Below, piece by piece: positions 10,803 to 21,589 of a stretch of 64,000 nt of DNA. The stretch lies in contig CM067220.1 of assembly GCA_034190945.1 (NCBI GenBank), forward strand, positions 102,411,869 to 102,475,868. Direction: 5' to 3'. The notes beneath the pieces were generated by a model. That model was given only the letters and a program-made list of their open reading frames with translations, ran no database searches and was not told where the DNA came from. The DNA comes from Octodonta nipae (lineage: Eukaryota; Arthropoda; Insecta; Coleoptera; Chrysomelidae). The translations under genes were made by a program, and so were the position numbers. Every line of letters begins with the position of its first letter. Positions within the stretch are counted from its first letter, which is position 1.

Positions 10803-13367
10803 TATTGATGTGCCGGATATCCGTATCCGTATCCGCGGATATCCGAGGGAGAAGAAAAATCCTTATCCGTATCCGTTAGTTGTTGGCGGATTTTTTACGG
10901 ATCTTTTACCTTATTATGTTACGTTATATTTTTGCCGTAGTTACTCAGTAGAGATGAACGCGTTTAAAACCGGTCAAAATATTGCTTTTATTCGTCCGTT
11001 CCGTTAGCGATAACGTACCGTTTCCGCGCTGATTCTGCCTTATTATTATGTTTGGTTCTGATTTATTTTTGAAGGATGTTTGAATTTGACCTGTTGAGAC
11101 GAATTGATTTATCGAATATTTTTGGTTGGCATTGTGTGTTTCTTGACAGTTGTCATTGTCGTCGACAAGGCGGGAAGGATGTGCATGTAGAAAATTGTGT
11201 AAGGTTAACTGGAGAAGTCGTGCAGTTGTTTTTAAGGGATTTTCCACTAGTATACTGGCTTTTGATAAGCCATCCGAGTTCGGGAGTTATATGGAAATCC
11301 CTACATTGTGTTCCAGCATATTGTAGTACTGTTGATTAGTTGCTGGGATACTTCTCTCATTGAGAATTTGAAAACTTCTGTTGTTGCGTAATTCTTCAGA
11401 GTGGTCATGGTATTTGGGGCCACCCTCACAATGGAACCTTTGGTATAAGAACCCCTTTGGTTGATAGGGTAAGTGATTTTTGTTTGTTCACTAGCCGATT
11501 TCTCGTATTGTCAGACTATTGATAGATATTTTCTTCTTTTTTTAGGGCTCTTGTCTTTCTTGTCTTCCTTCTACTTCTTTTTCTACTGTTGTCGTATTTC
11601 TTTCATTTGTTTTGGTTTCTACGTGCTGCGTTCCTGTTTTTGTTCTCCATCCAGTGAGATTGGGGTTATATTTTACTGTTCTATTACGACACTACAACAC
11701 AGACCTGGTTTGGCATTATGGTATCATGCCAATCATGGACTTAGCATGCAGATGAACTAGTTGATGGTGCATACACGAACACTGTATTTCTGGTATTTCT
11801 ATCATCAGAGTTCCAGTGGTGGAGTGAGCGCAAGGGACTCTAACTTCAGCTTCAGCTGTGGTTTCAGATAAGTGACAATTTGTGTATATGTTTACTGTTT
11901 CATTATCAGTTATTTTTACAATAATAATATAAATCTTCGTATTTGATTTGAAATTAATAAAATAGAATTTGTTAACCGAAAGTAAAGACCATTAGCCTAC
12001 TATCGGGTTTATTATTATTATTTTGATCCAGTGCACTTACCCTCGAGCTCGAGTGTAGTATAGATGACACCAACGTCGGAATTCTGAATTTTATTGAATG
12101 ATAAATATCAGGTAATTATGATCGGTTCCCATTAATGTAGTATTTGATATTGACGATTTATTTAAATATTCTATTGATTAGAATTATTGTATTAGAGGAA
12201 TGTTTAAATATTTGTATCCGGGTTATTCAGGATCTCACATGTTTATATGTACAGTTTGAATCTCTGTCCATAAGTGTATATTTGTTTCATTTCATTTTTT
12301 TACTTAGGTATATTTAACTTTAACATTCTAAGACTGTTTGCATTAATAGAGTGCCCTATGGCATATTTTAGCGCCTTGTACTAGTCTGTTCCCGCAAATT
12401 AAACTTATATTTTGGAACTGTTGTAGCGCCCTCAAATTAGCAAAAATTACTACAGCAGATATTTTAGGACGGGTAGGTGCCCTGATTATGTGTATTTAGA
12501 AGGGAATCTACCTGGCGCCCTTATTTTCTCTTTATTTATTTATCCGCCAAGTAAAATCTGGCATATACGTTCAAATAAAACGGACCCCCCCCCGTCTTCA
12601 CTGAGACTACCGGACATAACTTCTTCTGCCCTTAGCATAACTAGGTAGGGTAGAAATTTGGCGTCATGTAACATTTTGGTGTGGCATTTTAGCACCAACG
12701 CGTGGCGTGGCAATTATTTTTTAATTCATAGATAAAATTTTATACATAAGTGACTAGGTAACAATGAAAAACTTAAATTCCATTCAGATTATTTTTTATT
12801 TTTTTAAATGGTATTTGGCATCTTTATATTGCAAACATTAGTAGTGAATTAAGTAAATTAATACTTCGTGACACATAAAGTGATGACATTAGATTCAAAA
12901 CATAGTGACAATTAAAGAAACTTAAAAAAAGTTAAAAGTCATAATTAAAATTAAATAATGGTAAATTGTATTTGAAAAAGAGCATCTTGGCAGCTTTGTC
13001 CCCCAAAAGGCTGTTACGATGTGGCTCATAACAATTCCTGCTGCACTAAAAATTGCTCACTTGGAACGCTTGTCGCCGATGATGATAAATATGTGCGAGC
13101 GATGTGACTGAGACCTCTAAGTGACTACTTGTCCAGTCTATAACTATCATACTTTAATATCTTTGGTTATGAGAGTTAACTCTTATAGAGGTCATTAACT
13201 TTTGTCCATAACAGATTGTCTTTTTCCAAAGGTTTCTGTGCAATATTTACCGCCGCGTACTCTAAAAAGTTAAGATCCGTATCCGTATCCGCAGATCTTG
13301 GAACCAAATATCCGTATTCAGATCCGTATCCGCGGATATACAATTTTAATGATCCGGCACATCACTA
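10803..13367. mobile_element. hAT element inserted in the piggyBac relic
   Basis: Length 2,565 bp. Ends are TATTGATGTGCCGGAT on the left and ATCCGGCACATCACTA on the right, nearly perfect inverted repeats. They are flanked by an exact 8-bp duplication GTACATAC at 10795-10802 and 13368-13375, as hAT elements make. Subterminal ATCCGTATCCG repeats occur at both ends (10820-10880 and 13275-13340). Removing it reconnects the piggyBac codons MYI and PNK. A hAT C-terminal relic lies at 12945-13065 on the minus strand. The interior from 11,000 to 12,900 shows no other recognisable coding sequence and may hold further insertions. Confidence 0.9.
12945..13065 (-). pseudogene. hAT transposase C-terminal (dimerisation) relic
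   Basis: On the minus strand the sequence reads, across one frameshift, a SAAG-like start and then EPHRNSLLGDKAAKMLFFK and YNLPLF. This fits the hATC region, where S..R.VFS.AG, R..L....A..L.F...NL is expected. Only this tail is left. Its position near the right end with minus orientation agrees with the enclosing hAT element having carried its transposase on that strand. Confidence 0.6.
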
Positions 13368-13385
13368 GTACATACCGAATAAAAT

Positions 13386-15225
13386 TTAAATTTCCTCTAA
13401 ATAATAGTCCTAAAATAGGGTTATTTTATTATTATTGTAATTTATATGTGCGCCTCTGAGAAGTATATTAAGGCTTCGTGTATCTCCAAAATAAATAAGG
13501 CTTCTAGGGTTAATCTGCATTAGATTAAACTATATTGCAACAGCTATTTTGAGGGATAGACGTTGATATTGATAAAATACTACACAATGTTCCCATAATT
13601 TAATATGTTAAAATTAAAATGACCTCATTATATATTGCTAGAAAATTAAATAGTTCAAGCAGGTTTTTGAATTATTACAATTCAACAAATTTTATAAGTA
13701 AATATTAACTATTACGTCATAGGACAGAGAAATAATTAAAGACATTTCGTAACAAGCTTTCGCTTCCATCGTTCAGTCTTAAATGACTACCGCTCTTTTT
13801 AAAGTTCTATTTTTCCTTAATGTATGAGCTTTCCTAATAGCAACTACCTTTATATGCAGTTATATGTCTCGGTTTTCTCTGCATTTGGAATTATTTTTAC
13901 TGAATTATTTATCATCTATCTAATGCTAATACATTATCATTACAATAGAACATACTTTACATCCCGGTCTAATTACCCGAACAATTTAAAACTGTCAAAT
14001 AATGCACTTTCAACACTGTAATTTTTCATTTGGAGTTTGAAACTTCACGGACACTTCGTCCCAGATTCATGACGGCGCAATAAAAATGATTTGTAAGTGT
14101 CACCCACGTTATCAGGTCAATTGCTTCCTTCGAAATAGAAAGTAGAGAGATTAATGAATAATGTCCAGTTTCCAGGGAACATCTTTTACCCGCATTTTCC
14201 TGTTTCAGTTTGAAAGGATTTATTGACAGGTTTATGAATAGTGTACGTTCACTGCCGTTCTTTACGTTGGAAGTGCACTTTCAAGATGCTACGTCCCTTT
14301 TCTCCCTAGTGCTTTTTGCATATATGTTCATGTCAGGGGATAAATGACGGAGGGAATTATGTATACCAGACCTCACATATCTATCTCCGGGCTTACGCTC
14401 TACAGTCTATCTCAACTGATGCTTTGTTCGTTATAATATTATAAAGACGTTGAAGTATCTCTTAAAATTTGTTTTACACTCGAGAAATTGTTTGCACCCA
14501 ATGAAATATTCTTGGGTTTCAGTTAATATTTACGGTTTAATTAAGGCTAGAAGTCTATGTTACAATCTAGTACACTATCATAATTATTAAAATACATAAT
14601 AATTGTATAGTTGTTCTTGTTTTAACATACTACATGATATTGTCGATCAAAATGAATTTTCTTAATACATATGTTGGGTTTTTGAAGCTAAAGCTTCTTA
14701 ACGGAGGCCAGTTTAGAGTATATACCCTAGTTTTAAGTTCCTCAATATTGCACTTTAAAGCATATACTTCTGGAGGTAGCGTGCAATGCACATTACTAAC
14801 GGGCCTTAGAGCATATTATACTTCATATGACTTTAAGAGCATAAACTAAAAATTATCGTTTTGTAGGATTAGATAGTCAGAAAACATTTTGCATTTGAAA
14901 CGAAACGAAAAGACAATTTACTTAGAGCATTCACCTTCTGGAGGTAATATAGAAAGCAAGAGGCTATTGGATACGATGAAATGAAATTATATTTAAGGAA
15001 AGGTACTTAACTATTGGATTTAAGCAAAAGTTAGCAGAAAATATTTTTTAAGGAAAACAAAATTAAACCCTCCAAGCCAAAGCTGCAGCATACACTTGAA
15101 CCTGTAGATGAAGAGAAACCTTTAGAATTTTGTTCATGTACAGGTGAAAACTACCTTAAAACCAAAGTTTTCTTAGATTGTTTTTTTACCCTTGAATTTA
15201 CATTTTACACAAAAGGGCACGTAAC
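13386..15225. other. Unassigned stretch with MITE end fragments
   Basis: Mostly AT-rich with no recognised gene. Two ends of the foldback family lie at about 14765-14790 (ACTTCTGGAGGTAGCGTGCA) and 14932-14950 (CTTCTGGAGGTAA). The 14030-14420 section is less AT-rich and unique within the window, and I could not assign it. Confidence 0.45.
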
Positions 15226-15239
15226 TTCCCAATACAGAC

Positions 15240-15541
15240 GTCATTAGTCCTTCGGCAATCCTAATTACGTTATCAACAAACGGAGTCAGCGAATTTTTTT
15301 ATCGAATTATTGGTCCACATTTTATAGAGGAAAATTTAACCAGCACGTACTTGATAACGTGATTTGGGAACAAGACGGTAGCACAGCATTGGTCAGACAA
15401 TCTTTTACCACAAGCTGGATAGCCAGGTTTGGCCCAATCAGTTATCCAGCTAGGTCACCTAACATTTCTTATTGGAGTTGTTTTTTTGAAGTGCCTTTAA
15501 ACAAAAGGTTTTTTCAAGAAACCTGTCACATGTCAGGGAAA
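15240..15541 (+). pseudogene. Old mariner-like transposase relic, interrupted
   Basis: The forward strand reads IIGPHFIEEN at about 15308-15337, then WEQDGSTA (second Asp, the family usually having QQDGATAHT), then WIARFGPISYPARSPNIS, then a region where FLWGYLK would be expected but is changed (SCFFEVPL). This is the core of a DD37-41D type transposase with heavy decay; the third catalytic Asp is not preserved. A deleted mariner is inserted at 15544. After it, from 16156, LKREN-like residues continue, so the relic was whole before that insertion. Confidence 0.65.
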
Positions 15542-15543
15542 TA

Positions 15544-16153
15544 CGAGGGGTATTAGTAAAATAAGGTTCCGATGATTTTTGAAAATAGACAAGCTATATA
15601 TTTTTACGTAGTGTTATACATCAATTTAAAGCTTAAAACTTACGCTATTTTTCCACATAATCGCCGTTTCTGTCTAAACACTTTTGCAGACGATGCTCCA
15701 ACATTTCTATTCCCATGTTGTAGAATTCTGCCGCCAATTTCTTTAATTTTGGGATTAAGTGATAAAAACTTGGGGCTAGGTCCGGGCTGTAAGGGGGATG
15801 GGGCACAATAGTCCATCCAAAATTTGTCAGCAGTTCTTGAGTTTGACGTGAGACATGAGGTCGAGCGTTGTCCTGGAGAAGCCTCACACCACTGGACAAT
15901 CTTCCTCTCCGGCGGTTTTCCCCATAAACTTCGATTAACTGACGATGAATTTCAATAGTTGAAATCTATTTTGCATTCAAAAAACGTATCACAGCACGAA
16001 TTTCGCATCTAGGTCGGCAATGTTGGAAGTAGGGAGGCGCGAGTGGTATGGATATAGAGAGGGACAGCTGATGAGTAAAAACAGTGTTGCCAGATTTCTT
16101 CCAGCACATCGCATTCTATCTCGGCAGCATAGGGAACCTTATTTTACCCCTCG
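15544..16153 (-). mobile_element. Internally deleted mariner (DD34D)
   Basis: 610 bp, TA on each side (15542-15543, 16154-16155). The left end CGAGGGGTATTAGTAAAATA is complementary to the right end, which reads GGAACCTTATTTTACCCCTC, with a 4-base TTAG extra on the left. The transposase reads on the minus strand and lacks its middle. It lies inside the 15240-15541 relic, giving the order of events: old transposase first, mariner later. Confidence 0.85.
15645..16018 (-). pseudogene. Deleted mariner transposase
   Basis: Minus-strand reading: an N-terminal piece (RAVIRFLNAK, then EIHRQLIEVYGEN, the first helix-turn-helix) is joined directly to the C-terminal part (VRLLQDNARPHVSRQTQELL, then WTIVPHPPYSPDLAP, then EFYNMGIEMLEHRLQKCLD). 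The middle with the first catalytic Asp is deleted. The second Asp is in QDNARPH. The third, expected in SDYHLF, reads SFYHLI, so the catalytic Asp is lost. Bases between KL and EFYNMG are also missing. One stop interrupts the N-terminal piece (after LNAK). It cannot be active, but its ends look well kept. Confidence 0.85.
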
Positions 16154-16199
16154 TATTAAAAGAGAGAATATAAGTAGTAATTCATCAACTAACTGAGCC

Positions 16200-16460
16200 A
16201 CGAATCATTCGTAAAATGTAGGGTACATTTATTTTTGTGTGGAGGTAGGACGTAGCTATGTGGAATAATCTATTGGACATCCTTCTAGTGATTTCAAAAT
16301 AGTTGGCAGTTCAACAATATCAAATGCTTTACGATAATCAGTAAATATTAGGACCAGGTAAATTCGTATTCCCATTTCTCGCATTAGACATGGTTGAAGA
16401 ATCATTGCTGTTCATTCGGGTCATAATCATGTTTTTATGTAAATTGTTATCAATTGCGTA
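16200..16460 (-). pseudogene. LINE reverse transcriptase fragment
   Basis: The minus strand, at about 16355 down to 16205, reads LIFTDYRKAFDIVELPTILK and then SLEGCPIDYS, which matches motif A of non-LTR retrotransposon reverse transcriptases (F.DY.KAFD, with the catalytic Asp in DY). Upstream on that strand, toward 16460, decayed residues fit the preceding region. Frameshifts occur on both sides. The upstream side is cut by the hAT MITE at 16467. Confidence 0.65.
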
Positions 16461-16466
16461 GAGTAG

Positions 16467-17155
16467 GCTTGGGTCGTTCGTGAATGAGTCGTTCAAAACG
16501 AACGACTCTTCTACATGTGCCACGAATGAGCGGCACAGTTAAGTCAAATAGCTCGTTCAGTTCAGGATCTGCTAAACGTTCAACGTTCAATCACGAACTA
16601 GACTCGTTGACTCGTTCATCGTTCCATCTTTCGACCGGCACAGTCACCTCGGCTCGGAGCAGTGAAGAGAAAAGAGCTGTCAGCCGTCTGTTTCATGAAA
16701 TGAAAGGTATTTTAAAATTTGGTCGGAAGGTTTTATTTTCAACGAATCGATGAATGGGTATTTTAAATTGTTATTATGACAGGCACTAAGGCATAGGATT
16801 GTTATTGTTTTGCCGTGTTTTTGTTATATAAATTTCTATTTGGGTTATAAGTAAGCATAATAATTTTATTTGTTTTTAATGTTTAGAGTTTTTTTCTTAT
16901 TTCTGTTACCAAATAATAGAAAAATAAAAATTTTGTATTTACGTAAATTAATGATCTTTAAATTATGACTCAGCAAAACTTTAATATTAGTTTGAGCAGT
17001 AAACTACACAAGTAGAGACATTATATAAATCCGCCTAAGGCTAAACGGCTGTGTTTTAGGAGATCGTTCAATTGAACGACTCATTGTGAACGACTCGTTT
17101 TGGTGAGCTGAACGAAATGAGCCGGCTCACTAAAAAGAGTCATAAAACCCAACGC
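16467..17155. mobile_element. hAT-type MITE, 689 bp
   Basis: Ends are GCTTGGGTCGTTCGTG and, inverted, GCGTTGGGTTTTATGACTC. Each end continues into CGTTC-rich inverted subterminal repeats (GAGTCGTTCAAAACGAACGA near 16490; TTGAACGACTCATTGTGAAC near 17075). Flanks TAGAGTAG (16459-16466) and TAGAATAG (17156-17163) form an 8-bp duplication with one mismatch. No transposase was seen. The insertion lies between two LINE fragments of opposite orientation. Confidence 0.8.
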
Positions 17156-17199
17156 TAGAATAGAGTGCTTACCTAGTTCAAAGACTCCCTCCTTCATTA

Positions 17200-17470
17200 T
17201 CAGGGTTTGGGACTGGCAACGAAAATATCGAATCACTCAACCTATACGACATTATCAGGCGGAGTGGTGGCAACAGTTGAGGATTAAAAAGAACCAGCAC
17301 TATCCTGAAATAGTATTTGGATAGGAAGGAACAAAAGAAATAATCAAAAAAGCCGGACCCATGTATAACCGAAAGGCACTAAATAGAGACTAATAGCAAA
17401 GAATGGGGAACATAGATTCGCAAATGGCCCAAAGAAGGCTGAATAGATGAGATGAATCCGCAATTTTGAA
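17200..17470 (+). pseudogene. LINE C-terminal relic
   Basis: The forward strand at about 17335-17450 reads KEIIKKAGPMYNRKALNRD, two stops, then QRMGNIDSQMAQRR. This resembles the C-terminal tail shared by many insect RTE-like or Jockey-like elements (W..EI.KKAGP....KAQNR..W). Upstream residues are too decayed to assign. It lies opposite in strand to the fragment at 16200-16460, so the two are probably different insertions. Confidence 0.45.
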
Positions 17471-19060
17471 GACATCTGTCGGCTCGTTTAAGTTTATATC
17501 CACAAGCCTAATTAACAGATTTTAAGGCACTGTAACGAAAATTCAAGACACAAAGTCCTATCATAGGATCGTGGTAAATACGGTACTTTCTGGAAAATAA
17601 TTCTATAAATATCTTGAGCCCTCTCAAAATGCTCCTATAAAGATTTTACATTCATTTTGAAGATATGTTGATTCCCTACAACTTTTCCATGGATGTTTTC
17701 ACAATCGTAAATAACAAAAAATCATATTTTTGGAATTTCCAAATTTTATCGATTATGACTTATAAATTATTAATTAAGTGATGCATAAGAGGTTTGCTTT
17801 TATGTAATTTAGAAATCTTTATTTTAACTCCCATTACTAAAATATTTTACTACTATTTAATGAATGTTACAAACCACATTTATAAATTTTCGTTGTGTTA
17901 CAGTTGAAAACTTCAGGAAGGTTTTTAAAAATTACACATGGAAACGCAAAATGTTACACAAAAGTGGACATGTATAAGACGCACTAAAAGCGTTTCGAGT
18001 TGTAAAAATCATTTGTTGAAAATTACATACTAAACATACAATCTGATAAGATCGCAATCAGACCGGTGCGATGTCGTTGGGTTTGCAAGTTATTTGCTCA
18101 TCAACCGAGATATCAGGTTGTATGGAGAAGAGGAAACCAAAAGGATGTGAAAAGGGAGGGTTGACACCATTTGATTGACAGAACAATGCCAGAACTGGCG
18201 ATCCTCTTCGCACGCCGATGAAAAACGTGATTATACACATATGAGCGTGCAAGGGGGATATTTTTTCCAATTCTTTTTTCTAACTTTCCCATTTCAGTTC
18301 ACACATTCTTAGTAATGAAGGCCTTAGCACTAGTTGTATTAAGAACTCAGAGTATTATGAACAGACGTTCTAGCTAAAACCTTTACTAATATGACTAAAT
18401 ATTGAGTTATGGGTCGAACTTTTTAAAAAACAGAAATTTAAAAATAAATTGACGGAATAAAGACGTAAAAAACAGGAAAACTGTGTATAATCTATATTGT
18501 TGTAGGCTATTTTTACTATTTACTTACTGTAATTTCTTAATTAATAATTGTATCCTTGAGGATATTTTGTCATCTTTACGATATGTTTATGGCCTTCTCG
18601 GAAAAAATTCCACATTTGTAGAAAATTCAAATTTCAATATTTTTTTATGAAAATATAGAATATGAAAAATTTAAAATTAAAATATATTAATTGTTGAAAT
18701 ATACTGAATTGAGATGTTATTCCCAAGAAGTCCAGAAATGAAACTCCTTAATAACTTTGAAGCGAACTTGTTCTGATTCCAAAGCTTGTAGTTTATTTTT
18801 TAATTAACTAAAAATAAACATTTATATATTTAGTTACCAGCATTTTTTACATCTATTACATATGCAGATTCATAATACAAATAAATCATAGAGGGAACAG
18901 ATTTCGTATATATAGACTGGTTTAAAAGTTACATTAACTACAACTAAGACTAAAAAAAGAAAAAAGAAAAACTATTATCATAAAAATTTAATATAGTATA
19001 ATATAATAATTACAAATATATTGTATTGGTTTGTGAATTTTGACCTTTGTAGTACAATTA
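17471..19060. other. Unassigned AT-rich stretch
   Basis: No recognised coding sequence, array or inverted repeat. The least AT-rich portion is 18050-18260, which has an open minus frame of 70 codons without family resemblance. Confidence 0.45.
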
Positions 19061-19549
19061 ATTTAAGTAACATATGATCTTGGGAACGTAGGTTTTCGCG
19101 GCCAGAGTCATAGGTGATTCTGCTTTTTCCGGATTTGGACCGCGTCATTTTTTCGAATTAATTTATTTATATACCTAAACCGCCATATAAACAAAGTTTT
19201 CCGACGTTTCGCCCACACGTATAAGAGGCTTTTACAAGGATGAGAAAAAACAAAACAAATGTTACTTACTCTGCGGCGACTCCATTCATTTAGTCTTTTT
19301 CTTACAAACACACTTTTATTAAACTTGTCACACTAAAGGTACACTTTGAGCTACGCGACCGAGACAAGCGACGGCGACAAGAGACAGGAGGTTGCGACAC
19401 GCGACACGACTGCTTTCTATGCAATTATATGAGGCACATTTGAAGCGCGAGACAGAGACGCGCGACCGCGACAGGAGACAAGAGACAACTTTGATGCGAC
19501 TGCTTCCGAAGCAGTAGTGTCGCTTGTCGCGTGTGGTTTGGAGGTTAAA

Positions 19550-19708
19550 ATGACGGATTTAAATTTCTCTTTTGATGAAGACAATCTTCTTATTAATTCA
19601 ATAGAAGAAAATAAATCAATAAATGATCCTCAGAGTGCAACATATAAAGATGTAAGCGTTCGGGATAATATCTGGAGGGAGATTGCAATGAGAATTAAAA
19701 AAAAACAG
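19550..19708 (+). pseudogene. MADF-like DNA-binding protein, first exon only
   Basis: ATG at 19550 begins MTDLNFSFDEDNLLINSIEE, followed by NKSINDPQSATYKDVSVRDN and IWREIAMRIKKK. This is a MADF/Myb-like fold start: L(I)..(V/I)..N..I.D.....YKD...R...W..IA. In PIF/Harbinger elements a companion protein of this type assists the transposase in DNA binding or nuclear import. The frame runs on to 19783 but turns hydrophobic after KKK. A GTATGT donor-like site lies at about 19709, so the exon probably ends there and its partner exon has been lost. I chose 19550 rather than an upstream Met because copy 1 conserves ATGAC(T/G)GATTT at this point. Confidence 0.65.
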
Positions 19709-20062
19709 TATGTTGTTTATATTTTATTTTTTGTATGGATGCAATTAATGTCACATAATTTTGTTTATCTGTTTATGTCTTAATTGTTTATTTGTTATAA
19801 CACAAACTTTTTGGGGAATGTGATTTATTATTCTTATATGATGTTCTCCGAAGAATCTAATATATAATATTTTTAATTAAAACTGTAACAAATAAATACA
19901 TACCGTAATGTTATACCTCCACCTCTGTTTTGAATATCTTCTTCAATTAAACTTAAACATAATTAAATTGACTTTGATTTACTGAAATATTGTAAAAAAA
20001 TTTTACTTTGAGTGATAAGTGATTATTAATTAATGGACTCTGTTTCTACTCGTACAATTGAT

Positions 20063-20160
20063 TCATTTCACATCGTCTTTTTCGCATAAATAATACAATA
20101 ATAAATCATCATCTCCTTCTTCTTCAAGAAGTATTTGGAGTTGTTTTGTGCAATTTTTCG
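20063..20160 (-). pseudogene. Possible Harbinger transposase N-terminal piece
   Basis: The minus strand reads KNCTKQLQILLEEEGDDDLL and LYYLCEKDDVK before a stop. An acidic start followed by a Leu-rich run resembles the N-terminus of insect Harbinger transposases, and the location at the far end of the element on the opposite strand fits. It is too short for a firm call. Confidence 0.35.
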
Positions 20161-20503
20161 AATACACGTATTTATGAGGGCGAACATCAGCCAACTGCTT
20201 GTCGCTTAATGTCAGTCTTTTCCCAAATTAAGCGACGTTGTCTCTTGTCGCTTGTCTCCGTCGCGTAGCTCAAAGAGGTAAAGCGACAAGCGACGTTGTC
20301 GCGGTCTCGTGTCTCCTGTCTCTTGTCTCGGTCGCGTAGCTCAAAGTGTACCTTAACGCGCAAATTGTAAATGACTAATAGGTAGAAAGAAATAATAATT
20401 AGACCCTTGAAATTTTCAAGTAAAAGAAGGGTACCCTTAATTCGAAAAAATGACGCGGTCTAAATCCGGAAAAATCAGAATCAACATATGATCTTGTTAC
20501 ATT

Positions 20504-20779
20504 GGCCTGAAAAATTTATACGTTTTTTAATTACAGAGCAACCACATTTTAAATCTAATTGGACAAACTTTGAAGTAATGTCAAATCTTTTATCAACGAT
20601 AGGACGAATGTTATAAATGTGATAAAAGATATTACGTCAAAGTAATAATTTAAAACAGATTAACCTATTACACTATCACATACCCTTTATAAAAACGTTT
20701 CATAAAAGATATTTTATAAAATATTTAATAATTTAATAGCTTCTTTAGTGAGTAATATCAATACAGATATATATCCACA
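20504..20779. other. Short unassigned AT-rich gap
   Basis: Nothing recognised between the PLE relic at 19069-20497 and the next one. Confidence 0.4.
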
Positions 20780-20998
20780 TATTTAGAACTATATCATTCC
20801 TTCCTTGAATGACAAGTTCTAAAGTGAAATACTTGGATGTTATACACATCAGTAAGACAACAGTTAGTGTATTGAACCTAATAGATGTCGGTGACATCTA
20901 CCGTCTATTGAGTAATAGAATAAGTATATGAAGGCATACTATGCTTCCTTGCCATACTCTTGACAATGGTTCGAGTGTTTTATATAAAAACACATAAG

Positions 20999-21056
<58 letters not shown>

Positions 21057-21240
21057 CAGATATATATCCACTTGGATGTTATACTATACATCATTTCTGG
21101 TCGAAACGGCTGTCATACGTTGAATGATAAGTTCTAAATATGTGGATATATATCTGTATATATATTTACTTAGTGTTTTTATATAAAACACTCGAACCAC
21201 TGTCAAGAGTATGGTATATGTTATAGCATGTATGCCTTCA
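20780..21240. mobile_element. PLE pLTR relic, inverted halves, left of the Helitron
   Basis: Same family as 34078-34530: TTCCTTGAATGACAAGTTCT at 20811 and CCTAATAGATGTCGGTGACA at about 20877. A TA microsatellite at 20999-21051 separates this from an inverted second half, where GGTCGAAACGGCTGT at 21099-21113 carries the PLE GAAAC core and CTGTCAAGAGTATGGTATAT reads opposite to 20945. The element continues after the Helitron at 22581-22645 (TATACTTAAATTACTCA, then GGTAGATGTCACCGACATCT). The hammerhead 5' part next to the 21103 GAAAC has been lost. Confidence 0.7.
20999..21051. repeat. (TA)n microsatellite
   Basis: About 50 bp of uninterrupted TA between the two inverted halves of the PLE relic. 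Confidence 0.95.
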
Positions 21241-21589
21241 TCTATATATAAATAGGCTAAGACAAAACGATTGTACATTTTCTCCTCTGTTTCTCAACCG
21301 ATTTTCTTCATTTTTGTTTTGTTTAGTAGTCTGACGACCTTCAGTGCAGAGCTAATTTAATTTGTATATGTTCATTAATTAAATAAAATATAATAAAAAT
21401 TCATTATTTAGTCAATAATGTCATGCCAAACAAATGAATGTGCCGCGTGCCGCTGCCGCCAGACTCAAACCATTGAGTAATTATATATAGACAGACCAAC
21501 TATTATATACTTAGAGCATGTACTTCTGGAGGTGGCATGCAAGCGTTGTTATTGTTTAGTGGGTAAAGTATCGTTGAATATCATAATTA

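Larger units (their letters stand above)
19337..20353. mobile_element. PIF/Harbinger-like element, copy 2, 1,017 bp
   Basis: Terminal inverted repeats: AGGTACACTTTGAGCTACGC at the left and its exact complement GCGTAGCTCAAAGTGTACCT at the right, extending about 30 bp with GACCGAGACAAG. Flanking TAA duplications at 19334-19336 and 20354-20356. GCGACA/TGTCGC subterminal repeats are dense at both ends. It holds a MADF-like first exon (19550, plus) and, near the other end on the minus strand, a short transposase-like N-terminal piece. That fits a Harbinger element, which carries a Myb/SANT- or MADF-type gene and a DDE gene, with its middle deleted. Confidence 0.85.
19069..20497 (-). mobile_element. 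PLE pLTR relic with inverted arms, split by Harbinger
   Basis: AACATATGATCTTG is a direct repeat at 19069-19082 and 20484-20497. Just inside are inverted arms: 19117-19161 (TTTTTCCGGATTTGGACCGC) and about 20440-20487 (GCGGTCTAAATCCGGAAAAA). The left part has AGGTTTTCGCGGCC and, at 19201-19212, CCGACGTTTCGC; on the minus strand the latter is GCGAAACGTCGG, the conserved GAAACGTC of PLE long-terminal-like repeats. A decayed hammerhead-like context precedes it on that strand (CCTTGTAAAAGCCTC, loop, GTGGGC). The Harbinger-like element at 19337-20353 separates the arms. Confidence 0.55.

Noticed and set aside
11473..11760. 95-codon Cys/Phe-rich frame inside the hAT element
   Set aside because: No homology recognised and the composition fits a pyrimidine-rich stretch; a membrane-protein call would be speculation.
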